Part shown: positions 20,341 to 28,260 of the stretch, piece by piece
Position numbering within the stretch: the stretch's first letter is position 1
How the letters are laid out: every line of letters starts with the position of its first letter
The notes under the pieces: generated by a model
Databases searched by the model: none
What the model saw: only the letters and a program-made list of their open reading frames with translations
What the model was told of the DNA's origin: nothing
Source: Pseudazoarcus pumilus
GTDB lineage: Bacteria; Pseudomonadota; Gammaproteobacteria; Burkholderiales; Rhodocyclaceae
NCBI RefSeq assembly: GCF_002872475.1
Contig: NZ_CP025682.1
Location: 1,860,001-1,924,000 of the forward strand
DNA: 64,000 nucleotides
Direction: 5' to 3'
Made by a program: the position numbers and the translations under genes

Positions 20341-21135
20341 CTACCAGAACACCCACAACAGCACGACGCCGAGCACCAAACGATAGATCACGTAGGGCAG
20401 CATCCCGGTGCGCGCCAGCAGTGCAATGAACACCCGGATGCAGGCGTAGGCCGACACGCCCGCGACGAGCGCGCCGAGTGCCAGCCCCATCCAGTCTACG
20501 GGCGCCTCGGAGGCGAGCAGATCGCGCCCCACGAGCACGTTCGAGGCGAGCAGGGTCGGGATCGACAACAGGAAGGAAAAGCGCGCGGCAGCCTCGCGCG
20601 TGAGGCCCAGCATCAGGCCGGCGGTGATCGTGATGCCCGAGCGCGAAGTACCGGGAATCAGCGCCAGCGCCTGCGCAAAGCCCACGATCAGGGCCTCGCG
20701 CCAGCCGATCGAGAACTCGTCGCGGCAGCGTGCGCCGCGTGCGTCGGCCCACCACAACACCAGACCGAAGACGATGGCGGTGAGCGCGATGACGATGGGC
20801 CCGCGCAGTTCGGTCTCGATGAAGGATTTTCCGATCAAGCCGAAGAACACCACCGGCAAGGTGCCCAGCACCACCGCCCAGGCTAGCCGGGAATCCGCAT
20901 CCCGGCGCCCGCGCAGCGAGCCCAGGCCGGCGACCGCCATGCGCACCAGTTCGTGACGGAAATACACCACGACCGCAGCGAGCGTTCCCAGATGCACGGC
21001 CACGTCGAAGGCCAGGCCCTGGTCGGGCCAGCCGGTGAGCACCGGCACCAGGATCAGGTGAGCGGAACTGGAGATCGGCAGGAATTCGGTGACGCCCTGC
21101 ACGAGCGCCAGCACCAGGGTCTGCAGGATGTCCAC
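20341..21135 (-). CDS. uppP: undecaprenyl-diphosphate phosphatase
   Basis: Inner-membrane phosphatase that recycles the C55 lipid carrier of peptidoglycan synthesis; its activity also gives bacitracin tolerance. 264 residues, normal length. Motif 1 is QGVTEFLPISSSAHL (Glu17 region) and motif 2 PGTSRSGIT. Multiple membrane helices are present. The start is GTG at 21135; an upstream in-frame ATG would add an unsupported Arg-rich extension. It diverges from bcp. Confidence 0.95.
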   Translation of the reverse strand: MDILQTLVLALVQGVTEFLPISSSAHLILVPVLTGWPDQGLAFDVAVHLGTLAAVVVYFRHELVRMAVAGLGSLRGRRDADSRLAWAVVLGTLPVVFFGLIGKSFIETELRGPIVIALTAIVFGLVLWWADARGARCRDEFSIGWREALIVGFAQALALIPGTSRSGITITAGLMLGLTREAAARFSFLLSIPTLLASNVLVGRDLLASEAPVDWMGLALGALVAGVSAYACIRVFIALLARTGMLPYVIYRLVLGVVLLWVFW

Positions 21136-21269
21136 GGGACGAGGGCCTGACGGGCAGCGAAGGCGGGCATGATAGCCGATTGCATCGCACGCCCGCGCGG
21201 CGGCGGTGATTGTCAATCGCAGCGAATGTCCGCTACGCTGGCACAACGATCCAGACACGAGGCCATGCG

Positions 21270-21734
21270 ATGACCGATACCAGCCCGATTGCGGCCCCCG
21301 ACTTTTCCCTGCCCGCCACCGGAGGCCACACCGTGACCCTGTCCGAACTCAAGGGCAGCAAGGTCGTGCTGTACTTCTACCCCAAGGACAACACCCCCGG
21401 CTGCACCAACGAGAGCGCCGACTTCCGCGATCTGCATGCAGACTTCGTCAAGGCCGGCTGCACCGTCTTCGGCATCTCGCGCGACGGCATGAAGTCGCAC
21501 GAACGCTTCAAGGAGAAGCTGGGCCTGCCCTTCGAACTGATCAGCGACGCGGACGAAATCGCCTGCGGCGCCTTCGACGTGATCCGCCTCAAGAACATGT
21601 ACGGCAAGCAGGTGCGTGGCATCGAGCGCTCCACCTTCCTGATCGACGCCGAGGGCAACATCGCGCAGGCGTGGCGCGGCGTGAAGGTGCCCGGCCATGC
21701 GCAGGCGGTGCTCGCCCTGGCCCAGACCCTCTGA
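21270..21734 (+). CDS. bcp: thioredoxin-dependent thiol peroxidase (Bcp/PrxQ)
   Basis: Peroxiredoxin reducing peroxides. 154 residues. The peroxidatic cysteine is Cys45 in NTPGCTNES. The resolving cysteine of E. coli Bcp (Cys50) is Ala50 here, and the alternative alpha-3 position is also not Cys (around FKEK, residue 81), so only Cys64 or Cys99 could act as resolving residue, or the enzyme is 1-Cys. The ATG at 21270 has GAGG upstream. It lies 41 nt upstream of the PhoH-family gene. Confidence 0.93.
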   Translation: MTDTSPIAAPDFSLPATGGHTVTLSELKGSKVVLYFYPKDNTPGCTNESADFRDLHADFVKAGCTVFGISRDGMKSHERFKEKLGLPFELISDADEIACGAFDVIRLKNMYGKQVRGIERSTFLIDAEGNIAQAWRGVKVPGHAQAVLALAQTL

Positions 21735-21775
21735 CCCTCCCTTAGATACTGGGCTTCGCCCGAGAGAACCCGAGA

Positions 21776-23191
21776 ATGACCCGACGCGCCAACCGCAAGT
21801 CCGCCAACGGCGGGAGCAAGCTCTTCGTCCTCGACACCAACGTGCTGATGCACGACCCGACCAGCCTGTTCCGCTTCGAGGAGCACGACATCTACGTGCC
21901 CATGATGACCCTCGAGGAACTCGATTCGAACAAGAAGGGCATGTCGGAGGTCGCGCGCAACGCGCGCCAGGCCAGCCGCACGATGGACGAGATCGTCTCG
22001 TCGAGCGAGGACGGCATCCGCGACGGCATCGATCTCGACGGTCCTTCGCATGGCCAGGCCAGCGGCAAGCTGTTCCTGCAGGCCGACGCGATCAACTTCC
22101 AGTTGCCCGAAGCGCTGCCCACGGTCAAGGGCGACAACCAGATCCTCGCCGTAGTGATGCACCTGGCCGAAACGCACCCGGACCGGCCGGTGATCCTGGT
22201 GTCGAAAGACATCAACATGCGCATCAAGGCGCGCGCGCTGGGCATCGAGGCACAGGACTACTTCAACGACAAGGTGCTCGAAGACAGCGACCTGCTGTAT
22301 TCCGGAGCGCGCGAACTGCCCGCCGACTTCTGGGACACGCACGCCAAGGGCATGGAATCGTGGAAGGAGGAAGGCCATACGCGCTACCGCCTGAGCGGCC
22401 CGCTCGCGGCCGACCTGCTGCTCAACGAATTCCTCTGGCAGGACGGCGACAGCCCGCTGCAGGTCTGGGTGCGCGAAAAGCAGGCCAAGAGCGTGCTCAT
22501 CGAGACGCTGACCGACTACAGCCACAGCAAGAACAGCGTGTGGGGCATCACCGCGCGCAACCGCGAACAGAATTTCGCCCTCAACCTGCTGCTCGACCCG
22601 GAGATCGACTTCGTCACGCTGCTCGGCCAGGCCGGCACCGGCAAGACCCTGCTCACGCTCGCCGCCGCGCTCACCCAGGTGCTCGACACCAAGCGCTTCT
22701 CCGAGATCATCATGACCCGCGTGACGGTGCCGGTCGGCGAGGACATCGGCTTCCTGCCCGGCACCGAGGAAGAGAAGATGGCGCCGTGGATGGGCGCGCT
22801 GGAAGACAACCTCGACGTGCTCAACGGCACCACCGGCGAGGGCGGCGAGTGGGGCCGTGCGGCCACGCGCGACCTGATCCGCAGCCGCATCAAGATCAAG
22901 AGCCTGAACTTCATGCGCGGGCGCACCTTCATCAACAAGTTCCTGATCATCGACGAGGCGCAGAACCTCACGCCCAAGCAGATGAAGACGCTGATCACGC
23001 GCGCCGGCCCCGGCACCAAGGTGGTGTGTCTGGGCAACATCGCGCAGATCGACACGCCGTATCTCACCGAAGGCAGTTCCGGCCTGACCTTCGTCGTCGA
23101 CCGCTTCAAGGGCTGGGCACACTCGGGCCACATCACCTTGCAGCGCGGCGAGCGCTCGCGCCTGGCCGATCACGCGGCCGAGGTCTTGTAG
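21776..23191 (+). CDS. PIN domain-PhoH family ATPase
   Basis: 471-residue fusion of an N-terminal PIN-type nuclease domain (about 14-150, with FVLDTNVLMHD, Asp20) and a C-terminal PhoH P-loop ATPase (Walker A GQAGTGKT at 284-291, Walker B IDEAQN). Proteins of this PhoH2 layout act as RNA helicase/ribonucleases in other bacteria. ATG at 21776. A GTG-initiated cNMP/CBS/DUF294 gene starts 23 nt downstream, so co-transcription is likely. Confidence 0.94.
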   Translation: MTRRANRKSANGGSKLFVLDTNVLMHDPTSLFRFEEHDIYVPMMTLEELDSNKKGMSEVARNARQASRTMDEIVSSSEDGIRDGIDLDGPSHGQASGKLFLQADAINFQLPEALPTVKGDNQILAVVMHLAETHPDRPVILVSKDINMRIKARALGIEAQDYFNDKVLEDSDLLYSGARELPADFWDTHAKGMESWKEEGHTRYRLSGPLAADLLLNEFLWQDGDSPLQVWVREKQAKSVLIETLTDYSHSKNSVWGITARNREQNFALNLLLDPEIDFVTLLGQAGTGKTLLTLAAALTQVLDTKRFSEIIMTRVTVPVGEDIGFLPGTEEEKMAPWMGALEDNLDVLNGTTGEGGEWGRAATRDLIRSRIKIKSLNFMRGRTFINKFLIIDEAQNLTPKQMKTLITRAGPGTKVVCLGNIAQIDTPYLTEGSSGLTFVVDRFKGWAHSGHITLQRGERSRLADHAAEVL

Positions 23192-23214
23192 CCGCACACA
23201 CCCGGGAGGACGCA

Positions 23215-25107
23215 GTGGAAGAGACCGCCCCGCAACTGCTGGTCAGCGCCAATCTCGACTTCCTGCGTCGCTTCGCGCCGTTCGACGCCATGCAGGCGGA
23301 CGCGCTGACCTTCCTGTCCGAACGCATCGAACTGGCGCACTACCCGGCCGGCGCCGAGATTCTGACCCCCGGCATGGGCGTGCCGCGTTTTTTCCACATC
23401 ATCGAGCGCGGCAGCGTGCAGGCACGCCAGGAAGGCACCGCGCCCGGCGAGGCCGAGATCGCGCTGGGTCCCGGCGAGTGTTTCCCGATCGGCGCGATCG
23501 CGGCCGACCGCGCGAGCACCAATACCTACACCGCGATCGAGGACAGCTACGTCTATGCGCTGCCCGCACGCGACTTTCTCGCGCTGATGCGCATGAGCCC
23601 GGAATTCCACCTGTTCTGCACGCGTCACATCGCCAGTCTGCTCGGCCAGTCGCGCGCGCAGCTGCAGGCGAGTTTCGGCCAGCGCGCCTCCGAGCAGCGC
23701 ACCATGACCACACCCCTGGCGCAACTGCTCGCCCATGAGTTGGTCAGTGTCGCGCCCGATACCCCCACACGCGACGTACTGCAGCGCATGAACGACGAAC
23801 GCGTGGGCTGCATGGTCGTCGTCGGGCCGCAACGCGAACCGCTCGGCATTCTCACGCAAAGCGACGTGATCCCGCGCATCGTGCTCGCCGGGGCCGACCT
23901 CGCGGCACCGGTGGACACGGTGATGACGCCCGATCCGAAGACCGCTTCCAGCAGCGCCAGCGCCTACGACGCGGCGTTGACCATGGCCACCCACGGCATC
24001 CAGCACCTGGTCGTGACCGACAGCCGCGGACACGCGCAGGGCGTGGTGTCCGAGCGTGACCTGTTCTCGCTGCAACGCACCAGCCTGCGCCAGATCCGCG
24101 CCAGCATCGACGGCGCACGCGAGATCGACACCCTGGAGCGCGCCGCGCGCGACATCCGCCAGCTCGCGCTCAACCTCGTCGCCCAGGGCGTCGCCGCCGA
24201 ACAGCTCACGCAGTTCATCTCGGCGCTCAACGACGCACTCACGCGCCGCATCATCGAACTCGGGCTGGAGCGCCACGGTCTCGAAGATCTCGACTATGCC
24301 TGGCTCGCCTTCGGTTCCGAAGGCCGCCACGAGCAGACGCTGTCGACCGACCAGGACAACGGCCTGATCTTCGCCACACCGCAGCGTGAAGCCCCGGATG
24401 CGCTGCGCAAACGCCTGCTGGCCTTCGCCCGCGACGTCAACGAACAGCTCGCGCGCTGCGGCTTTCCGCTGTGCACCGGCAACATCATGGCCAGCAACCC
24501 GGAGCTGTGCCTGACGCTGGACGAATGGAAGCAGCGCTTCGCCAAATGGATTCGCGAACCGCAGCCGCAGGCCCTGCTCAACGCGTCGATCTTCTTCGAT
24601 TTCCGCGTGCTCGCCGGCCAGGCGGCGTGGGGCGAGGAGCTGCGCGACTGGCTCGACGCCACGGCGAGAAAGAACCTGACCTTTCTGCGTTTGATGGCCG
24701 AGAACGCGCTCAAGGCCACGCCACCACTGGGGCGCTTTCGCGATTTCACGCTCGCGTCCGACGGCACCATCGACCTGAAAAAATCGGGGGCGCGCATCTT
24801 CGTCGACGCCGCGCGCATCCTCGCGCTGCGCTGCGGCGTACGCGCCAGCAGCACCGCCGAGCGCCTGCGTCAGGCCGGCGCGCAGATCGGCATGCGCGCC
24901 GAGGAGATTGCCGCGATGCTCGATGGCTTCCACTTCATCCAGTTGCTGCGCCTGCGCTCGCAGCACCTCGAAACCGAACACGATGCACCCGGCGACAATT
25001 GCGTGCGCCCCGACCAGCTCAACGAACTCGATCGTCGCATCCTCAAGGAAGCGTTCCGTCAGGCGCGCAAGCTGCAGTTGCGGCTCAAGCTCGACTACCA
25101 GCTATGA
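23215..25107 (+). CDS. cNMP-binding / CBS / DUF294 nucleotidyltransferase-like protein
   Basis: 630-residue cytosolic multidomain protein. There is an N-terminal cyclic-nucleotide-binding-like domain (about 10-135), a CBS pair (about 170-290) and a DUF294 GlnD-like nucleotidyltransferase domain with GSEGRHEQT (from residue 367) and Asp379/Asp381 in STDQDN. A C-terminal DUF294_C helical region follows. The start is GTG at 23215 with GGGAGGA 4 nt upstream. The domain set suggests a nucleotide sensor coupled to a nucleotidyl- or uridylyl-transferase; target and ligand are unknown. It overlaps the next gene by 4 nt. Confidence 0.9.
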   Translation: MEETAPQLLVSANLDFLRRFAPFDAMQADALTFLSERIELAHYPAGAEILTPGMGVPRFFHIIERGSVQARQEGTAPGEAEIALGPGECFPIGAIAADRASTNTYTAIEDSYVYALPARDFLALMRMSPEFHLFCTRHIASLLGQSRAQLQASFGQRASEQRTMTTPLAQLLAHELVSVAPDTPTRDVLQRMNDERVGCMVVVGPQREPLGILTQSDVIPRIVLAGADLAAPVDTVMTPDPKTASSSASAYDAALTMATHGIQHLVVTDSRGHAQGVVSERDLFSLQRTSLRQIRASIDGAREIDTLERAARDIRQLALNLVAQGVAAEQLTQFISALNDALTRRIIELGLERHGLEDLDYAWLAFGSEGRHEQTLSTDQDNGLIFATPQREAPDALRKRLLAFARDVNEQLARCGFPLCTGNIMASNPELCLTLDEWKQRFAKWIREPQPQALLNASIFFDFRVLAGQAAWGEELRDWLDATARKNLTFLRLMAENALKATPPLGRFRDFTLASDGTIDLKKSGARIFVDAARILALRCGVRASSTAERLRQAGAQIGMRAEEIAAMLDGFHFIQLLRLRSQHLETEHDAPGDNCVRPDQLNELDRRILKEAFRQARKLQLRLKLDYQL

Positions 25108-25715
25108 ACTGGCTCTCCCGACTGCTGCAGCTGCGGCGCCGACCTTCCCCGGCCGATGCCGCGCAGCGCGCGATCGACCTCGACCTGCCCCACGCCGAAA
25201 CGCGCTATGTGGTGCTCAACACCCGAGCGAGCGAACTCAATGCCGACGACGCCCGCCTGCAGTCGATCGCCGCAATCGCGGTCGAAGACGGGCGCATCGG
25301 CGCGACCGCAAGCTTCATGTGCGCGATCGACGACGAACCTGCAAATGGATTGGCCAAACTGGTCGAGTTCACCGCGGGCGGACCCGTCGTGATCTTCAAC
25401 GCCGAACTCAACCGCAGACTCATCGAGCGCGCTCTCGACGAGCATCTCGACCTGCGCCCCGATTGGCTCTGGCTGGATCTTTACTGGCTGTTGCCTGCGC
25501 TCTTCGGCGAGGTCTACGTCAGACCGACCCGGCTGGCACGCTGGATGGACGCCCTCGACATCGGCACCTTCCAGCGTTTTCACGCACTCGGCGATGCCTG
25601 GGTACTGGCCAAACTGCTGCTCTCCGTACACTCGCGGGCTCGCGCCGAGGGCCGCCTCACGGCCCACGCGCTCGCCGATCTCGAAGCTTCGCTGCGCGAA
25701 GTCGCGATGCGCTGA
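25104..25715 (+). CDS. DnaQ-like 3'-5' exonuclease fold protein with lost catalytic residues
   Basis: 203 residues. It resembles the DEDDh exonuclease (epsilon-like) domains that often follow DUF294 genes, but the core acidic residues are changed. ExoI (usually DxE) reads VVLNTRASEL, with Asn39 and Arg41 in place of Asp and Glu. ExoII (usually NAxFD) reads FNAELN, with Asn103 for Asp. ExoIII keeps His160 and Asp164 (FHALGDA). It is therefore probably inactive as a nuclease. The frame is intact, so it is not a pseudogene. The start overlaps the upstream stop (ATGA), implying coupled translation. Confidence 0.75.
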   Translation: MNWLSRLLQLRRRPSPADAAQRAIDLDLPHAETRYVVLNTRASELNADDARLQSIAAIAVEDGRIGATASFMCAIDDEPANGLAKLVEFTAGGPVVIFNAELNRRLIERALDEHLDLRPDWLWLDLYWLLPALFGEVYVRPTRLARWMDALDIGTFQRFHALGDAWVLAKLLLSVHSRARAEGRLTAHALADLEASLREVAMR

Positions 25716-25736
25716 AGTCCCGCGAACCTTCGCGTC

Positions 25737-26081
25737 TCAGTGTGCGCGCCGCCCGCAGCCGTCATCGCCACACCCACCACAGCGTGCCTGCGCAATGCTG
25801 CGCCCCAGGGCCTGTTCCAGCGCACACACCGAGCGCCGGCAGCACACCAGGCGCACACCTTCCCGACTGGCCATCTCGCGAAAGCGCTTCATCACGTTGT
25901 GGCCCAGGAAGTCGGTAAACAGGATCACGATCTCGACCCCCGAAGGCAGAGGGGAACTGCGACGCTGATGCGAGCTGTCGCGACCGCTGACGTGCTGGGC
26001 GATACGGATGCCGAAGCGGTCGAGCACGGTGGGAATATTGCCAAGACGATCGGCGCCGACGAGAAGCGCGTTCATATTCAT
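25737..26081 (-). CDS. DUF2325 family protein with Cys-rich tail
   Basis: 114-residue protein of the DUF2325 family, function unknown. It carries the family segments LLVGADRLGNIP, QHVSGR and LFTDFLGHNVMKRF. It has seven cysteines: CC and C in the CCRRSVC segment and four in the tail CGGCGDDGCG, suggestive of metal or redox chemistry. The start is the ATG at 26081; a second ATG two codons in is possible. It is transcribed divergently from an iron-binding-protein gene across a region with a Fur-like operator. Confidence 0.82.
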   Translation of the reverse strand: MNMNALLVGADRLGNIPTVLDRFGIRIAQHVSGRDSSHQRRSSPLPSGVEIVILFTDFLGHNVMKRFREMASREGVRLVCCRRSVCALEQALGRSIAQARCGGCGDDGCGRRAH

Positions 26082-26091
26082 GCCTCATGGT

Positions 26092-26106
26092 TGCGAATGA
26101 TTCGCA
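26092..26106. promoter_or_regulatory. Fur-like 7-1-7 operator
   Basis: TGCGAAT-G-ATTCGCA is a perfect 7-1-7 palindrome with the AAT-N-ATT centre of Fur boxes (consensus TGATAATNATTATCA). It lies 10 nt upstream of the DUF2325 start codon and about 100 nt upstream of the iron-binding-protein gene. Fur control is inferred from motif and context. Confidence 0.55.
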
Positions 26107-26132
26107 CTAACATTATCGCGATACGCGTAAAG

Positions 26133-26166
26133 TTGCAATTGCGAATTCCTCTCGTTACTATTCGCA
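26133..26166 (+). promoter_or_regulatory. sigma-70 promoter of the iron-binding-protein gene with flanking TGCGAAT half-sites
   Basis: TTGCAA (26133-26138), a 17-nt spacer and TACTAT (26156-26161) form a good promoter, with the start near 26168. TGCGAAT (26140-26146) lies in the spacer and its inverse ATTCGCA (26160-26166) overlaps the -10. The same heptamer builds the palindrome at 26092-26106, so a repressor could occupy both sites. Confidence 0.6.
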
Positions 26167-26198
26167 GACCTTCAATCACTCACAAAAGGCCGAACGAC

Positions 26199-27221
26199 AT
26201 GAAAAAACGCACCCTCCTCGTTCCTCTGCTTGCCGCGCTAGGCATCTCGGCCGCCCCTGCGATGGGCGCCGATCAGGAACTGAACATCTATTCCGCGCGC
26301 CACTACCAGACCGACGAACAGCTCTATGACGAGTTCACGCGCCAGACCGGGATCAAGGTCAATCGCATCGAAGCCAAGGAAGCCGAGCTGATCGAGCGCA
26401 TCAAGAACGAAGGCGAGAACAGCCCCGCCGACATCTTCATCACCGTCGACGCCTCCCGCCTGGGCAACGCCGACAGCATGGGCCTGTTCGATCCGTTCCA
26501 GTCCGACGTGATCGACGAGCGCGTGCCTGCGCACTTTCGCACCGACACCTGGGTGGCCTTCTCCACCCGTGCCCGCGTGATCATCTACAACCCCGATCTG
26601 GTCAAGGCCGAGGACGTGCAGACCTACGAGTCGCTCGCCGACCCGAAACTCAAGGGCAAGGTGTGCACGCGTACCGGCGCCCACCCGTACAACCTGTCGC
26701 TGGGCGCAGCGCTGATCCATCACCACGGCGCCGAGAAGACCGAGGAATGGGCTGAGGGCATCGTCGCCAACTTCGCGCGCTCCCCGCGCGGTGGCGACAC
26801 CGATCAGATCCGCGCCGTCGCGGCGGGCGAATGCGGCGTGGCGATCGCCAACAGCTACTACTTCGCGCGTCTGATGAACTCCGACCGAGAGCAGGACAAG
26901 CAGGTGGTCGAGTCGGTCAAGTTCGTGTGGCCCAACCAGGACAGCTGGGGCACGCACGTCAACGTCTCCGGCGCCGGCGTGCTCAAGCACGCGCCGAACA
27001 AGGAGGCCGCCAAGAAGTTCCTCGAGTACCTGACTTCGGATGCCGCCCAGCGCTACTTCGCCAACGGCAACAACGAGTGGCCGACCGTGCCCAGCGTGAA
27101 GATCGAGAACCACGCGCTCGACACGCTCGGCAGCTTCAAGGCCGACGACATGCCGGTCGCCGAGCTCGCGAAGAACGTGCCCGAAGCGCAGAAGATCTTC
27201 GACCGCGCCGGCTATCGCTGA
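26199..27221 (+). CDS. Fe(3+) ABC transporter periplasmic substrate-binding protein (FutA/FbpA type)
   Basis: 340-residue periplasmic ferric-iron-binding protein. The signal peptide is MKKRTLLVPLLAALGIS with cleavage near the AMGA site. The mature protein begins with LNIYSARHYQTDE, typical of FutA-like proteins, and retains Tyr pairs suited to iron ligation (NSYYFARL). No permease or ATPase gene is adjacent, so the transporter partners must be elsewhere. The ATG at 26199 has AAAAGG upstream. Iron regulation is suggested by the operator region. Confidence 0.92.
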   Translation: MKKRTLLVPLLAALGISAAPAMGADQELNIYSARHYQTDEQLYDEFTRQTGIKVNRIEAKEAELIERIKNEGENSPADIFITVDASRLGNADSMGLFDPFQSDVIDERVPAHFRTDTWVAFSTRARVIIYNPDLVKAEDVQTYESLADPKLKGKVCTRTGAHPYNLSLGAALIHHHGAEKTEEWAEGIVANFARSPRGGDTDQIRAVAAGECGVAIANSYYFARLMNSDREQDKQVVESVKFVWPNQDSWGTHVNVSGAGVLKHAPNKEAAKKFLEYLTSDAAQRYFANGNNEWPTVPSVKIENHALDTLGSFKADDMPVAELAKNVPEAQKIFDRAGYR

Positions 27222-27238
27222 TCCGGTCGCCAGCAAGC

Positions 27239-27267
27239 AAAACGCCAGCCCGAAGGCTGGCGTTTTT
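27239..27267 (+). terminator. intrinsic terminator after the iron-binding-protein gene
   Basis: Stem AAAACGCCAGCC / GGCTGGCGTTTT with loop CGAA, ending in five T residues (27263-27267). The A-rich left arm may also serve the convergent ylqF transcript. Confidence 0.92.
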
Positions 27268-27281
27268 CATTTGCGCGCACT

Positions 27282-28181
27282 TCAGTCGTCGCTGGCCGCG
27301 GCGTTGTCGACCACACGCCGCGATGCTTCGGCGAGCATCGCGGCACGTGAGTCCGGCGTTTCCAGGCTGATCCGACCCAGCGCTCCGGCACGAAAATCAT
27401 TGAGCAGGATCTGCGCGGCCTTCTCCAAGTCCATGCCGCCGCCCTTCACCAGGCAGCCACGGCGCCGGCCGACCTCCTCCACCACACCCCAGGCATCAGT
27501 CTTTGCCGGGTCGAGCTTGTAGCGATTGGCCAGCGCCTGCGGATAGCGCGAGAGCAGCACGCCGGCGAGAAACTCCGCGACTTCCTCGTCGATCACCGCA
27601 TTTCGGCCGATGGCGTGGCAGGCGGCGAGCATGAATCCGTCGGAGTCGTGGTCGATCTTGGGCCACATCATGCCCGGCGTGTCGGTGAGCGTCATGTGGC
27701 TGCCGAAATCGAGCGTCTGCTGCGACTTGGTGACCGCCGGCTCGTCACCGACCTTGGCCACCTTGCGCTTGAGCAGTGCGTTCATCAGCGTCGACTTGCC
27801 GACGTTGGGAATGCCCATGATCATGATGCGCAACAGCCGCGTGCCGTCGCTGCGATGCGGCGCGAGGCGCTGGCACATCGCCGGCACGCGCGCCACGTCG
27901 CCCGGATTCTTGCACGAGAGCGCCACCGCGGTGACGCCTTCCTGCGCGTTGAAGTAGGCCAGCCAGGCCTTGGTCGCCGCGGGATCGGCCAGATCGGCCT
28001 TGTTGAGGATCTTCAGACAGGGGCGCTGACGAAAGCGGCGCAGCTCGCCAATCATCGGGTTGCAGCTCGCCTCGGGAATGCGCGCATCGACGACCTCGAT
28101 GACCAGGTCGGTGCGCGCCATCGTTTCTGAGGCATTTCGGCGCGCCGAGGTCATGTGACCGGGGAACCACTGGATCGGCAT
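27282..28181 (-). CDS. ylqF: ribosome biogenesis GTPase YlqF/RbgA
   Basis: Circularly permuted GTPase acting in large-subunit assembly. 299 residues. The motifs appear in permuted order: G4 NKAD (60-63), G5-like SCKN, then G1 GIPNVGKST (123-131) and G3 DTPG (167-170). The ATG at 28181 gives the family start MPIQWFPGHM; the frame remains open upstream. Convergent with the iron-binding-protein gene and divergent from the DUF1415 gene. Confidence 0.95.
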   Translation of the reverse strand: MPIQWFPGHMTSARRNASETMARTDLVIEVVDARIPEASCNPMIGELRRFRQRPCLKILNKADLADPAATKAWLAYFNAQEGVTAVALSCKNPGDVARVPAMCQRLAPHRSDGTRLLRIMIMGIPNVGKSTLMNALLKRKVAKVGDEPAVTKSQQTLDFGSHMTLTDTPGMMWPKIDHDSDGFMLAACHAIGRNAVIDEEVAEFLAGVLLSRYPQALANRYKLDPAKTDAWGVVEEVGRRRGCLVKGGGMDLEKAAQILLNDFRAGALGRISLETPDSRAAMLAEASRRVVDNAAASDD

Positions 28182-28248
28182 CGGAAGCTGCTCTTGCGGG
28201 AAAGCCGCGATTATCGCCGATCGCGCGGCACGACGCGAACCGCCCGCG

Positions 28249-28254
28249 TAAAAT
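28249..28254 (+). promoter_or_regulatory. -10 element positioned for a leaderless DUF1415 mRNA
   Basis: TAAAAT ends 6 nt before the ATG at 28261. No Shine-Dalgarno sequence lies between them, so transcription is predicted to begin at or next to the start codon. The -35 region is poor. Confidence 0.4.
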
Positions 28255-28260
28255 GCGCGC

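Noticed and set aside
25104-25715. Calling the DnaQ-like gene a pseudogene
   Set aside because: No frameshift or stop, normal length, coding bias like its neighbours, and translation overlap with the upstream gene. The loss is of catalytic residues only.
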